Shown piece by piece: positions 16,540 through 25,551 of a stretch of 64,000 bases of DNA. Within the stretch, counting starts at the first letter, position 1; the number at the start of each line of letters is the position of its first letter. The DNA comes from Chitinophaga sp. Ak27 (lineage in GTDB: Bacteria; Bacteroidota; Bacteroidia; Chitinophagales; Chitinophagaceae), in NCBI RefSeq assembly GCF_012726295.1, contig NZ_JABAOB010000014.1, positions 56,407-120,406 on the forward strand, given 5' to 3'. Both the position numbers and the translations under genes were made by a program. The notes below the pieces were generated by a model that saw only the letters and a list, made by a program, of their open reading frames with translations, ran no database searches and had not been told where the DNA came from.

Positions 16540-16887
16540 CTATTCTGCCACTGGTTCTTTCTTCTTTTTCCGTGCTTTGGTGACCTTATTAAACAGGTTA
16601 ATCCCCAGCTGCACACCAATGAATTCCAATGCCGTCATCAATGCCCCGGTAGCAAAATTCTTAAATTTACCGCTTCCCCACGCCATCTTAGCCACATTCA
16701 TGGCTACGTTCAGGGCACCGCTATGTCTTGCGCTACCGGGGATGACTGCATTTAATGCCATCTTCTTATAATTATCCTTGAAATAATCTACCCGGTCCCC
16801 CAACTCATACTCCAGCTGTTTGGAACGCCGCTTTAAACGCTCAATTTCCAGCTCCAGTGTTTCGAAGCTGTCTATCTTTTTACGCAT
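16540..16887 (-). CDS. 115-residue hypothetical protein, coiled-coil plus amphipathic region
   Basis: ATG 16887 (MRKKIDSFETLELEIERLKRR) is chosen; the frame is open further upstream, but that part overlaps the next gene in another frame and is not protein-like. Residues 5-35 form a charged coiled coil. The middle (MALNAVIPGSARHSGALNVAMNVAKMAWGSGKF) and the stretch ATGALMTALEFIGVQLGINLF are weakly hydrophobic, possibly membrane-associated, and the tail is Lys-rich. It is the last of three small genes (YtxH-like, Holin-X-like, this one) arranged like a Bacteroidota envelope-stress operon. No specific function known. Confidence 0.75.
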   Translation of the reverse strand: MRKKIDSFETLELEIERLKRRSKQLEYELGDRVDYFKDNYKKMALNAVIPGSARHSGALNVAMNVAKMAWGSGKFKNFATGALMTALEFIGVQLGINLFNKVTKARKKKKEPVAE

Positions 16888-16900
16888 GTGTAAATTTTTA

Positions 16901-17398
16901 TCATGGTTTATCCCGCATTGTGTTTTCTGTAGCTTCGTCGTCAGGTACATAGCCCAGGTCTTCCGGCTTATCATCAACGGTCTCTTCTTTCCTGGCGGAT
17001 GACCGCTCCCGTTTGGCATGAATATGATCACTTTCCGCATCCCGGTCAGTAATCTCGTCTACCAGCTCCGCAATCAGCAGTTTGGCCAGGGGCCGCTGTA
17101 TCAGCTGCTTGCGGAACAACAGGATCACCAGGAATAATAACACAAATAGCCCCGCCGCACAGCTAAAACCAATGGTAAAGCTGCCTGTCATCTCTCCGAT
17201 CCAGAAGCCTACCACCATACCCAGGAATACAATCACAAAAAAGAACAGCAGGAAAGCCATCGTGATGGAGAAAAACAACCCCAAAGCTTTCGATAACTTT
17301 CCTGCTGCCTGGAGCTTAATCAGGTCCAGTCTGGTTTCCAGGTATTCCCTGGCTACTTTTCCCGTTTGGTTAAAGTAGTTGCCGAAATTATCTTCCAT
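16901..17398 (-). CDS. Holin-X-like (PF07332) membrane protein
   Basis: The 165-residue product has an N-terminal amphipathic part (NYFNQTGKVAREYLETRLDLIKLQAAGKLSKALG) and two membrane segments (about 40-62 and 69-92). A long acidic/basic cytoplasmic tail with a HAKRERSSARKEETVDDKP segment follows. The layout matches the putative actinobacterial Holin-X/phage holin superfamily III proteins found on many chromosomes next to YtxH proteins. No phage context, so the holin label is historical. Start ATG 17398 (MEDNFGNYF) gives the family N-terminus; the in-frame start at 17416 is six codons longer and less likely. Confidence 0.78.
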   Translation of the reverse strand: MEDNFGNYFNQTGKVAREYLETRLDLIKLQAAGKLSKALGLFFSITMAFLLFFFVIVFLGMVVGFWIGEMTGSFTIGFSCAAGLFVLLFLVILLFRKQLIQRPLAKLLIAELVDEITDRDAESDHIHAKRERSSARKEETVDDKPEDLGYVPDDEATENTMRDKP

Positions 17399-17421
17399 GC
17401 AAATGAATTTACTCAATGGAA

Positions 17422-17616
17422 TTATGCCAACTCGTTTTCTAACTCATCATGAAACTGGTCTTTTCTTTTTCTCCATTTTTCTTTCAGCTTTTCAGACTGA
17501 TCTTTCAGCTTTTCTACTAATTCATCTTTTTTGTCTGAATTCAGGAAATATCCCACTGCTACACCTACTGCTGCGCCCACGATAAATGAAACCACGGCTT
17601 TTGAACTGTTACTCAT
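17422..17616 (-). CDS. YtxH-domain small membrane protein
   Basis: A 64-residue protein with one N-terminal Gly/Ala-rich membrane segment (VVSFIVGAAVGVAVGYFLNS, residues 8-27) followed by a charged coiled coil (KKDELVEKLKDQSEKLKEKWRKRKDQ). This is the YtxH/gas-vesicle GvpP-like family, which is commonly induced by envelope or general stress. It is the first gene of a three-gene operon, 23 bp ahead of the Holin-X-like gene. Confidence 0.85.
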   Translation of the reverse strand: MSNSSKAVVSFIVGAAVGVAVGYFLNSDKKDELVEKLKDQSEKLKEKWRKRKDQFHDELENELA

Positions 17617-17779
17617 AACTAAGGTTTTAAAGATGTTATAAATTAGGTTTTCTTTTTGGGTAACAGAGGTTCAACAAACATTATTCCATAAATGACAATT
17701 TTGTATAACTTCCATGTTAAACCTCCGCAATAAGAACAAGTGCCCGCAGATTTTGTTTACTGTTGACAGGAGCTTATGC

Positions 17780-17800
17780 CAGACCAACGGTCTGCTTTTT
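17780..17800 (+). terminator. small hairpin with T-run in the YtxH/AI-2E gap
   Basis: CAGACC (17780-17785) pairs with GGTCTG (17789-17794) around a 3-nt loop, followed by CTTTTT. It sits 34 bp before the AI-2E family gene with no plus-strand gene ahead of it, so it could be a leader attenuator rather than a gene-end terminator. The rest of the 217-bp gap shows nothing else. Confidence 0.3.
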
Positions 17801-17833
17801 GACATACCACTACCTCACACGATATGATGTACT

Positions 17834-18883
17834 ATGAGCTATTTTGACAATGACCGTATTAAACAAATTGGATTTCTGTTATTGATTCTCTTCCTGGGAA
17901 TTCTCCTGTTTAAGGAAATGTATACTTTTTTCCCTGGCTTCCTGGGTGCGGTTACATTATATGTAATCTGCCGGAAGTGGATGTTTCGCCTGGTGGAGGA
18001 AAGGAAATGGAGAATGAGCCTGGCCGCTACAGTCATACTCATACTGTCGTTCCTGGTTATCCTGCTCCCCGTGGGACTGTTGATAAATCTTCTGACTGCC
18101 AAGGTGGCCTATGCTGCCAATCACACCGCCGACTTGATGAATGCCCTCAAACAGGCCAACAGCAAAGTAGAAGAGCACCTCGGCATGGGCGTATTGACCA
18201 CAGAACGATTGCAGAAACTGCAGGAACGCATTACGGCCATCCTGCCAGGCTTCCTGGGTGCTACTTTCAATACCCTCACCACCATCGCCTTAATGTACTT
18301 TATCCTGTTCTTCATGTTGGTAAATGGCCGGAAAATGGAGGAAACCCTGTACGAATACATTCCCCTCAAAGATAAAAACGTAGACAGACTGGGTAAAGAG
18401 TTCAACACACTGGTTATTGCCAATGCGGTAGGTATCCCTTTAATTGCCATAGTACAGGGAATTGTGTCGTTGATAGGCTACCTCATTTTTGGCATTCCCC
18501 AACCCTTTTTCTGGTTTGTAGTCACCTGCTTCACTGCCATGCTGCCAGTGGTGGGTGCTGCTGCCGTATATGTTCCGATGGGAGTCTATTTACTGGCCAC
18601 CGGTGACGCCTGGCAAGGCGTGGCGATCCTCATTTACGGGTTTGGCGTGGTGGGTACTTCCGATAATATAGCCCGTATGATGCTGGCAAAAAAAATTGCG
18701 GATGTTCACCCCCTGATTACCATCATAGGCGTTATTGTGGGAGTAAGCCTGTTTGGCTTCATTGGCCTGATCTTCGGCCCGTTACTGATTTCCATGTTCA
18801 TTTTATTGCTGGAAATATACAGCAATGAGTTTGTGGTGAAAAGGCGCGACAAACCGCAAACACCTCTTGAGCCCGGGCCTTAG
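17834..18883 (+). CDS. AI-2E family transporter (PF01594) permease
   Basis: A 349-residue membrane protein with about eight hydrophobic segments and a central soluble loop (residues 95-145, NHTADLMNALKQANSKVEEHLG). The C-terminal block FFWFVVTCFTAMLPVVGAAAVYVP and HPLITIIGVIVGVSLFGFIGLIFGPLL are the conserved features of the family. Members were named for autoinducer-2 export, but others act as sodium/proton antiporters or have unknown substrates; the sequence does not decide. The stop overlaps the convergent nadD stop by 4 bp. Confidence 0.88.
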   Translation: MSYFDNDRIKQIGFLLLILFLGILLFKEMYTFFPGFLGAVTLYVICRKWMFRLVEERKWRMSLAATVILILSFLVILLPVGLLINLLTAKVAYAANHTADLMNALKQANSKVEEHLGMGVLTTERLQKLQERITAILPGFLGATFNTLTTIALMYFILFFMLVNGRKMEETLYEYIPLKDKNVDRLGKEFNTLVIANAVGIPLIAIVQGIVSLIGYLIFGIPQPFFWFVVTCFTAMLPVVGAAAVYVPMGVYLLATGDAWQGVAILIYGFGVVGTSDNIARMMLAKKIADVHPLITIIGVIVGVSLFGFIGLIFGPLLISMFILLLEIYSNEFVVKRRDKPQTPLEPGP

Positions 18884-19449
18884 CGATAATAATTGTTATC
18901 CGCAATGTAATTGATCACCGGATCCGGCACCATATAGCGTACTGATTTCCCCTCCTTAATCCATTTCCGGATATCTGTAGCGGAAATGTCCAACATGGGT
19001 GCATCCAGTATTTCAATAGTAGCTCCAAAGGTGTCACCTATTTCATGTCCCGGCCGGCGATATACGTAGATGGGATAATTTTTTATGATCTGCTCATAGT
19101 TTTTCCAGCGGGGTAAATTCTGGAAACTATCGCTCCCCATAATAATAGCAAATTCCTGGGTGGGAAACTTCTCCTCCAGGTAAATGAGGGTGTCTACAGT
19201 ATAAGAAGGTCGGGGTAAAGAAAATTCAATATTGCTTGCCCTTAAACGAACCTCGTCTTTGATGGCCAGCTCTACCAGGTGAAAACGGTCATGCTCGTTG
19301 AGCAAGGCAGACTGGGGTTTTAGTGGATTATGCGGAGAAACCACCAACCATACTTTATCAAGATCTGTATTGTAAGCAACGTAATTGGCAATGATCAAAT
19401 GCCCCGTGTGTATAGGATTAAAAGACCCAAAATACAAGCCTATTCTCAT
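18880..19449 (-). CDS. nadD: nicotinate-nucleotide adenylyltransferase
   Basis: A 189-residue enzyme of the nucleotidyltransferase fold. It adenylates nicotinate mononucleotide with ATP to give deamido-NAD, a step of NAD synthesis in the cytoplasm. Visible motifs: GSFNPIHTGHL (residues 8-18, nucleotide binding), MGSDSFQNLPRWKN, and ISATDIRKWIKEGKSVRYMVPDPVINYI at the C-terminus. The length is typical. Quinolinate synthase nadA, which acts earlier in the same pathway, lies about 39 kb to the right; the two are not co-transcribed. Confidence 0.95.
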   Translation of the reverse strand: MRIGLYFGSFNPIHTGHLIIANYVAYNTDLDKVWLVVSPHNPLKPQSALLNEHDRFHLVELAIKDEVRLRASNIEFSLPRPSYTVDTLIYLEEKFPTQEFAIIMGSDSFQNLPRWKNYEQIIKNYPIYVYRRPGHEIGDTFGATIEILDAPMLDISATDIRKWIKEGKSVRYMVPDPVINYIADNNYYR

Positions 19450-19530
19450 GTTTCATCGTATAAGTTGCCAATGGCGACATCAATAATGCGTGTAAAAATA
19501 GGTATTTAATGCGGGAACATGACAATCAGC

Positions 19531-20022
19531 TTATTCCAACGGCTTAAACTGCTCAAATACCTGTCCACAGGACTTACAAAAATGAATAGCTCTGCAAAGC
19601 GTTGAGCCAAATGGGGAACGTAAATAGGTTTCCTTACTGCCACAATGCGGACAGGGCACCGCCAGTAATATTTCGGCATGCATTTCCCCCGCGAGCACCT
19701 GGGGGGGGGCTATGCCAAAGTGCTGCAGCTTTTCTTTGGCGGCCGATGTCATCCGGTTACTCTGCCAGTGCGCCTCCTTATCCACGGTTACGGTGACGGC
19801 TATGCCTAGTTCCTGCTCTAATACTGTTTTTATTCGTTGCTGAATATAACTTACTGCCGGGCAGGCTGCAAAAGTGGGAATCATTTTAACATGTACCTCC
19901 CCTTCTCCCAGATCTACGCCGGTAATCATACCCAGATCTATCACACTCAACACCGGTATTTCCGGATCCATCACGTGTTCCAGCGCTTCATATACCGACG
20001 CTATCGTAATTGTTTGTGACAT
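19531..20022 (-). CDS. paaD: phenylacetyl-CoA epoxidase assembly subunit PaaD
   Basis: A 163-residue protein with an N-terminal MIP18/DUF59 domain (VYEALEHVMDPEIPVLSVIDLGMITGV) and a C-terminal Cys-rich module CPHCGSKETY and CRAIHFCKSCGQVFE, which together define PaaD (also called PaaJ). It is required for the ring-1,2-epoxidase that acts on phenylacetyl-CoA, probably by helping assemble the iron-sulfur centre of the reductase subunit. It is the last gene of paaABCD, 3 bp after paaC. Confidence 0.93.
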   Translation of the reverse strand: MSQTITIASVYEALEHVMDPEIPVLSVIDLGMITGVDLGEGEVHVKMIPTFAACPAVSYIQQRIKTVLEQELGIAVTVTVDKEAHWQSNRMTSAAKEKLQHFGIAPPQVLAGEMHAEILLAVPCPHCGSKETYLRSPFGSTLCRAIHFCKSCGQVFEQFKPLE

Positions 20023-20025
20023 GAC

Positions 20026-20790
20026 TTACCAGCTGGCCTCCGCATCCAGGTTAAATACCTCGCCCATTTCTTTTAATAATGGTTGCAGATAGGGTGTATG
20101 AATGCCCTGCCGGCCACCATAGGCAGGTGTAATGGTTTTTGGGTCGGGTAAATTAAGCGAGGCTTTTACCAGTATTGGATAAATCCGGTCCAACCAGCGC
20201 TGATACAGGATTGCTTCACCAGGATATACCCGTTCAGTTACAAGCGTATCTTCATATTCGGGAGAAGCCTCAAAAATACCCGCTGCCAGGGCTACGGTAT
20301 TATTCAATGCCGCCTGCATCCGCTGGTAGCTGTCTTCCCCCGCCTGGCTTAACTGCGTGATCCAGGCATTGGCATGCAGCGTATGATATTTCAATTCTCC
20401 TTTTACCTTTTTGCTGAGTATCCGGAACGGCTCAAAACTGCTATCTAACAGGCTTTCGTACCGGATAGCTTCTGCATGATCAAATAAAAAATGCCGCATC
20501 AGGCTAAACCCATATTCTTCATTGGGCATTTCTACGAGGTGGCTGCATTTGAAATCCTTCTCCGGCCGGTGAAAAGCAAACGTATCAGGATCTTTTCCTT
20601 CCAGGTTTTCGTGCAAAATGCGGTACAATGCCCATGCATGCCCTATTTTATCCTGCGCCATGGAAGAAAAGGCTATGTCTTCTTCCATTACAGGCCCTAA
20701 TCCGGTCCATTCGGAATTACGATGTCCCTGTATCAGTTCATCGTCTGCCATTTTAATGATCAGGTCCGTTAATGCTGCGTTATAGCTCAT
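20026..20790 (-). CDS. paaC: phenylacetyl-CoA epoxidase subunit PaaC
   Basis: A 254-residue ferritin-like structural subunit of the 1,2-phenylacetyl-CoA epoxidase. PaaC pairs with the catalytic PaaA subunit and helps bind the CoA substrate, but does not itself hold the active di-iron centre. Visible family features: DDELIQGHRNSEWTGLGPVMEEDIAFSSMAQDKIGHAWALY and the later LKYHTLHANAWITQLSQAGEDSYQRMQAAL. Its start overlaps the paaB stop in an ATGA arrangement (20787-20790), suggesting coupled translation. Confidence 0.95.
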   Translation of the reverse strand: MSYNAALTDLIIKMADDELIQGHRNSEWTGLGPVMEEDIAFSSMAQDKIGHAWALYRILHENLEGKDPDTFAFHRPEKDFKCSHLVEMPNEEYGFSLMRHFLFDHAEAIRYESLLDSSFEPFRILSKKVKGELKYHTLHANAWITQLSQAGEDSYQRMQAALNNTVALAAGIFEASPEYEDTLVTERVYPGEAILYQRWLDRIYPILVKASLNLPDPKTITPAYGGRQGIHTPYLQPLLKEMGEVFNLDAEASW

Positions 20791-21155
20791 TTGGATTGTT
20801 TGAATTTATTGATCTTTTCCATCACCTTAAATCCGCTCGCATCGCGATAGGTCTTCTCCAGGTTGTTGGCAAACATATCTTCATCTTCTACATCAAAAGC
20901 CAGGATATCTGCACTTTTCACTACCCATAGGTTCACGCACTTTTTACGGCGGCCAAATTGTTCTTTGGCAAATACCAATGCCAGCTGTGAATCTGGGGCA
21001 TGTACGCACCCCACGTGTTCATGATGTGCGCCTCTTTTTTCCTGGTGAAATACTTCATATATGTTCCAATTCTCCCCTTCCGCCACTTTCACAACTTCAC
21101 CCGCTTCTCCCAGTTTCAACCTGTTTACGCGGGGATCTAAAGATTCGTTCGACAT
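20787..21155 (-). CDS. paaB: phenylacetyl-CoA epoxidase subunit PaaB
   Basis: A 122-residue PaaB protein. PaaB is a small subunit of the epoxidase complex that bridges PaaA-PaaC dimers. Recognisable segments are NWNIYEVFHQEKRGAHHEHVGCVHAPD and ALVFAKEQFGRRKKCVNLWVVKSADI, followed by a C-terminal extension with KTYRDASGFKVMEKI. It is somewhat longer at both ends than the roughly 95-residue E. coli form, as is usual in Bacteroidota. It lies 31 bp after paaA. Confidence 0.94.
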   Translation of the reverse strand: MSNESLDPRVNRLKLGEAGEVVKVAEGENWNIYEVFHQEKRGAHHEHVGCVHAPDSQLALVFAKEQFGRRKKCVNLWVVKSADILAFDVEDEDMFANNLEKTYRDASGFKVMEKINKFKQSK

Positions 21156-21186
21156 GTAATTGCTGAATAGTTGTTAATCGAAAAAA

Positions 21187-22185
21187 TTAAGCTACCGGGA
21201 AAGCCTTTCTTTCAGCCGGCTGCATGAGTGCCTGGCGTACCCAACGCCCATGCTCTTCTGCCCATTTACGCACTTGCAAACGCTCGGCGTTACAAGGACC
21301 GCCGCCATTGATGACGCGGAAAAACTCGTCCCAGTCTGGGTCTGTATATTCCCAGCGACCGGTAGCCTCATTTTTACGCAATGCCGGATCAGGCAATGTA
21401 AGTCCCAGCTCCCATATTTTGGGTACATAAGCATCGAGGAACTGGTTACGCATATCATCGTTGCTAGCCATTTTCACTTTCCATTGCATGAGCTTTTCAC
21501 TGTGACTGGATACTTTATCGGGTGGGCCAAAGAAATGCATAATTGGCTGCCACCAGCGGTTCAGAGCGTCTTGCAGCATCTCCCGCTGCGCCAGCGTACC
21601 AGTAGCCAGTTCAATAAAAGCATCATGGCCCTGTTTCAAATGAAAACTCTCTTCATAACAAATACGTTCCAGTGCCCTGCAATACGGACCGTAGGACCCT
21701 TTTGCATTGGCAACCTGGTTTACAATAGCCGCCGCATCGATCAGGAAACCTATAACGGCCACATCTGCCCATGTTTCGGCAGGGTAATTAAATACATTGG
21801 AATATTTGGATTTGCCGCTCAACAGATCGTTGATCATGGCTTCCCTGGATTTCCCCAGTGTTTCCGCCGCGTTATACAATAGCTGTCCATGGCCGATTTC
21901 ATCCTGTACTTTGGCTATTAGCGCTAGCTTGCGCTTAAACCCCGGCGCCCGGGTAATCCAGGTGCCTTCCGGTAATGCACCGATAACTTCTGAGTGTGCA
22001 TGCTGTTCTATCAAACGTATTAACTGTCTGCGATACTCTGCCGGCATCCAGTCACCAGATTCTATCTTTTCTCCTCTGGCAATACGTTCTTCGAAAGCAG
22101 CGAGTTTTTCGGGCTCATCATGCTGCTCTTCTTCCCGCAACTGTTTCTTGTTGGGTTCATCAAATATATATCCACCGCCGTACAT
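21187..22185 (-). CDS. paaA: phenylacetyl-CoA epoxidase catalytic subunit PaaA
   Basis: A 332-residue di-iron oxygenase subunit that epoxidises the ring of phenylacetyl-CoA, the committed step of aerobic phenylacetate degradation. Di-iron ligand motifs typical of the ferritin-like fold are visible: EQHAHSEV near the first helix pair, AKVQDEIGHGQLLY, and CYEESFHLKQGHDAF. It heads the paaABCD operon. The reductase subunit PaaE and the downstream genes (paaG, paaZ, paaK) are not in this window, so they would have to lie elsewhere for a complete pathway. Confidence 0.95.
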   Translation of the reverse strand: MYGGGYIFDEPNKKQLREEEQHDEPEKLAAFEERIARGEKIESGDWMPAEYRRQLIRLIEQHAHSEVIGALPEGTWITRAPGFKRKLALIAKVQDEIGHGQLLYNAAETLGKSREAMINDLLSGKSKYSNVFNYPAETWADVAVIGFLIDAAAIVNQVANAKGSYGPYCRALERICYEESFHLKQGHDAFIELATGTLAQREMLQDALNRWWQPIMHFFGPPDKVSSHSEKLMQWKVKMASNDDMRNQFLDAYVPKIWELGLTLPDPALRKNEATGRWEYTDPDWDEFFRVINGGGPCNAERLQVRKWAEEHGRWVRQALMQPAERKAFPVA

Positions 22186-22348
22186 AGTGCGATTGTTTTG
22201 GTCGAAAGTAATTTACGGAAAAAAGCCCGGTTTGGTGGGAAATGATTGTCTAAAAAATGGGGCTAAATGTTATAGAATCGCCAAATTTTTCCGCAATGGA
22301 ACAGATTTTTATCCATTGCAGTAATTTTAACAACATCTGGTTTTACTG

Positions 22349-23011
22349 ATGTTATCTACTGCCACTATACTGTGTTTACTGTTGCTGCCTCATGGGCATA
22401 AACACCCGCATGCCGGCAAAGAGGCGGATCCCCACTATACGGTCATAGAACTGAGTTTTGAAGACGTGCGTACACCTCCTTCCTGCGGTTCTGACACCCT
22501 TTTTTATGATCCGGAGAGACGATTGCAATGGGACGATTTCCTGGCCCAGCCTTCGCCCGCCGGCCCCAGCGCGGCGGTAGCCTATACCAGCTTCGCCTAC
22601 GATGGCAGCAGTAACCTGGTACACGATACCCTGCGGATCGTACTCCGCCTGCAGGTATTCTTCATCAAAAGTGCTTCCTGGGTACGCCCCGACGCCAAAA
22701 ACAGCTATACCCTGGCCCACGAACAATTGCATTTTGACATCACCCGGCTGGTAGTGGAACGGTTTAAACAAAAACTCCGGCAAACAGCCCTTAATCGCGA
22801 TGACTACGATAGTATCATACAATATCAGTACCTTCAGTCATTCCGGGAAATGAACCGCCTCCAATATAAATTCGATGAGGAAACCGACCACGGATTAAAT
22901 CCCGCAGCACAAATACGGTGGAGGGATAAAGTGAATATCGGATTAAAAAATAATGGCGTACTCCCGGAAGAGTTGGGCATTGAAGGCATTAACTTCACCC
23001 CCATAGAATAA
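22349..23011 (+). CDS. secreted DUF922 putative zinc metalloprotease
   Basis: The 220-residue product starts with a hydrophobic signal (LSTATILCLLLLPHGHKH) and carries a DUF922 domain. The likely zinc site is HEQLH in LAHEQLHFDITRLVVERF (about residues 127-131), and the N-terminal RRLQWDDFLAQPSPAGPSAAVAYTSFAY is the family's opening block. DUF922 proteins are annotated as predicted Zn-dependent secreted proteases; activity is inferred from the HExxH motif only. It is divergent from paaA. Confidence 0.82.
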   Translation: MLSTATILCLLLLPHGHKHPHAGKEADPHYTVIELSFEDVRTPPSCGSDTLFYDPERRLQWDDFLAQPSPAGPSAAVAYTSFAYDGSSNLVHDTLRIVLRLQVFFIKSASWVRPDAKNSYTLAHEQLHFDITRLVVERFKQKLRQTALNRDDYDSIIQYQYLQSFREMNRLQYKFDEETDHGLNPAAQIRWRDKVNIGLKNNGVLPEELGIEGINFTPIE

Positions 23012-23068
23012 TAATAGCGTTTTTGCCAACGTTTAGCCATACTAGTTATACAGTATAAAAACCGATAC

Positions 23069-24520
23069 ATGCAATCAAATTATCTCTACAAATCACTGGT
23101 AACCGGACTTTTCCTGCTTTTTTTGCTGCCTGCCTGTAAAAAAAGCAACAATCCCCCGCCTGATCGCCAACCCGGAAATAATACGAGTACGGGCGCCAGT
23201 ATCAATGACAGCATCTTTTTTATCGCTAAAGACATTTACCTCTGGAACGATGCCTTGCCGGATAGCGCTACCTTCAAACCCAACAGTTTTTCCACCACCG
23301 GGGATATGTTTAAAGCCCTGATGTTGTATAAGAAAAGCAGTAATAACCAACCGCTGGACCGATACAGCTTCCTTGATAACGGGGGTACATCCCGTGCCCT
23401 GCAACAGGGAGTAGTAGGCGATGTAGGTTTCGAAGTGGGCTTCCAGACCACCACAGAACTAAGGGTTGTATATGTATACCCCGGCTCACCGGCAGATAAA
23501 GCCGGGATTAAACGTGGCTGGCAGCTCACCGCAGTAAATGGGGTTACCTCATTCAAGTCTGACCAGGCTACCAACGATTTATTGAACAATGCCCTCGGTG
23601 GCGGCGGTAGCAATACCTTTGGCTTCCGCAAACCTGATGGCAGCACCCAGGAAAATGTGTTAACAGCAACCGACTATAAGCTCAATCCCATTTTATACTC
23701 GCATCTGTTCAACTTCAACGGCAATAAAATTGGCTATTTTGTATTCAACAACTTCGTGGCCCTGGCTGATGTAAAAACCCAGATCGACTCCATCTTTGGT
23801 GCATTTGCAACAGCCGGCGTAAAACAGGTGATCATCGACCTGCGTTACAATGGTGGCGGATTGATTGAAACGGCCGAATACCTGGCCAACAAACTGGTAC
23901 CAGCCACCAAAACAAATACAGAAATGTATTCCCAGTATTTCAACAGCAATGTGTATAGCAACAAGTATAGCCGCTACTTCACCAATATGAAAGCAGCTCC
24001 CTGGTTCCCAACTGCTAACTGGAGTGATATTTTCTATAGCGAGGCTACTACCTATAAAACGGCCAAATTTCAGAAAGATGGCGCCCTGGCACTGGATAAG
24101 TTAAACTTCCTAGTAACTGGTAATACGGTATCTGCCAGCGAATTATTGTATAACGTGCTAAAACCTGTAATGACCACCAAACTGGTTGGTAGCACTACCT
24201 ATGGTAAACCGGTTGGATTTATCAATATCACCTTCGGAAACTACGATATGTATGCCGTCAACTTCCAGACAAAAAATTCTGCCGGGGAAGGTGATTACTT
24301 CAGCGGTTTGCCTGTACAGGTATCCGTGCTTGACGATTATACAACAGATTGGGGCAATTTAAACGATCCGCTGCTGCGGGCCTCCCTGGTTGATATGGGG
24401 GTACCGGTGTCCTCCCTGGGACGCACTGCAAGGGTAGTTAGCAGCGAAATGGTCCGCACTCCCGCTAACCGGTTGGCCGCCACCCACTTCAAAGGAATGA
24501 TACAAACTATTAAACAATAA
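23069..24520 (+). CDS. S41-family C-terminal processing peptidase, lipoprotein
   Basis: A 483-residue protease with a lipoprotein signal (LFLLFLLPACKKSNN, lipidated Cys near residue 25). A PDZ domain lies around residues 110-190 (RVVYVYPGSPADKAGIKRGWQLTAVNGV), then the S41 tail-specific protease domain. The nucleophile Ser lies in the TVSASELLYN block (residues 354-363), and the SALxxY-like strand region VIIDLRYNGGG is typical. It should sit on the periplasmic face of a membrane. Many Bacteroidota have multiple paralogues of this form; the substrate is unknown. Confidence 0.9.
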   Translation: MQSNYLYKSLVTGLFLLFLLPACKKSNNPPPDRQPGNNTSTGASINDSIFFIAKDIYLWNDALPDSATFKPNSFSTTGDMFKALMLYKKSSNNQPLDRYSFLDNGGTSRALQQGVVGDVGFEVGFQTTTELRVVYVYPGSPADKAGIKRGWQLTAVNGVTSFKSDQATNDLLNNALGGGGSNTFGFRKPDGSTQENVLTATDYKLNPILYSHLFNFNGNKIGYFVFNNFVALADVKTQIDSIFGAFATAGVKQVIIDLRYNGGGLIETAEYLANKLVPATKTNTEMYSQYFNSNVYSNKYSRYFTNMKAAPWFPTANWSDIFYSEATTYKTAKFQKDGALALDKLNFLVTGNTVSASELLYNVLKPVMTTKLVGSTTYGKPVGFINITFGNYDMYAVNFQTKNSAGEGDYFSGLPVQVSVLDDYTTDWGNLNDPLLRASLVDMGVPVSSLGRTARVVSSEMVRTPANRLAATHFKGMIQTIKQ

Positions 24521-24530
24521 ATGTTGAACT

Positions 24531-24577
24531 GTAAAACGAAAAGGGCTCGCCATTTTGGCGAGCCCTTTTCGTTTTAC
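24531..24577. terminator. strong bidirectional terminator
   Basis: A perfect 21-bp inverted repeat, 24531-24551 with 24557-24577, and a 5-nt loop. The core is GGGCTCGCC, flanked by A and T runs on both sides. It serves the convergent S41 and M28 peptidase genes; the M28 stop codon (24574-24576) lies inside the right arm. Confidence 0.92.
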
Positions 24578-25512
24578 ATCTTTTTTGCACCGCTATATTT
24601 ATTCTCCGGCATATCACTGTCCATCTTCTTTACTACGCCCAGTATGGTTTGTACCGCACGGTAATAAAAAGAGTGATTAATTCGTGTATACTCATCTGTT
24701 AGCCGGTGATAGTCGGGATGGTCCTCCACACCAAAGTACAGGAAAGGAATTTTCTGCTTAAAGAATTCATACTGATCACTCTGTCCGGTCCAGTCATCCA
24801 TACCGGTTCCCGGTTTATCATGCCCGGCAAGCAGTTGTACACTGCTACCAGCAGCGATATCATCGATATATTTTTTAAGATCGGGATACTGGGTAGTGCC
24901 ACACACATACAACTCATTTTTATCATTGTGGGCGATCATATCCATATTAATGTTCTGCCGAATTTGTGTTAATGGTACGGGTGGCTGCGCCACAAAGGCC
25001 TTGGCACCCTGTAGCCCTTCTTCTTCTCCATCAAAAGCAGCAAAAACGAGCGTATAACGGGGAGGGTGTTTTTTAAAATAGGCAGCAATGGCCAATAATC
25101 CGCCTATACCGGAGGCATTATCATCCGCGCCATTGTATACAGTATCCTGAGTAGCGGGGTCAAACTTCATTCCCAAATGATCATAGTGGGCAGAAATAAC
25201 CATTACAGTACTTAGTTTTCCCGGAATATAGCCGTACAGGTTAGTGCCCATCACTTTTTTTTCGCCTTCCTGGAAATAGAAAGCGTATTCGTAAGTGTCG
25301 TGGTAGGGCGTAATCCCGATTTGTTTGAAACGGTCAATAATGTAAAATTGGGCCAGACGGCTTCCCCGGGTCCCAGCCTTGCGGCCTTCAAACTTGTCGG
25401 ACGAAAGGGCCCGGACATCTTTCATCAATTGAGAAGAATCTACCTTGATTTGCGCTACTGCAGGAAGCACTGGTAACAAACAAAAACTGTAATAAAGCCA
25501 TTTCATAAACAT
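24574..25512 (-). CDS. secreted M28-family zinc aminopeptidase
   Basis: A 312-residue exported peptidase with a signal peptide ending near AVAQ (residues 18-21). The M28 zinc ligands are visible in order: VISAHYDHLGM (His and the Asp after it), YNGADDNASG (bridging Asp), DGEEEGLQGAK (general-base Glu and ligand Glu), NMDMIAHND, and a final His in FGVEDHPDYHRLTDEY. It is expected to release N-terminal amino acids in the periplasm or outside. It converges with the S41 peptidase gene across a shared terminator. Confidence 0.92.
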   Translation of the reverse strand: MFMKWLYYSFCLLPVLPAVAQIKVDSSQLMKDVRALSSDKFEGRKAGTRGSRLAQFYIIDRFKQIGITPYHDTYEYAFYFQEGEKKVMGTNLYGYIPGKLSTVMVISAHYDHLGMKFDPATQDTVYNGADDNASGIGGLLAIAAYFKKHPPRYTLVFAAFDGEEEGLQGAKAFVAQPPVPLTQIRQNINMDMIAHNDKNELYVCGTTQYPDLKKYIDDIAAGSSVQLLAGHDKPGTGMDDWTGQSDQYEFFKQKIPFLYFGVEDHPDYHRLTDEYTRINHSFYYRAVQTILGVVKKMDSDMPENKYSGAKKM

Positions 25513-25551
25513 TGCATTAATGGTTTGACTATACCTGCAATGTACAAGATA

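Noticed and set aside
16901..17616. Phage holin or prophage remnant
   Set aside because: Holin-X-like and YtxH proteins are common chromosomal stress genes; no phage structural, lysis or integrase genes are nearby.
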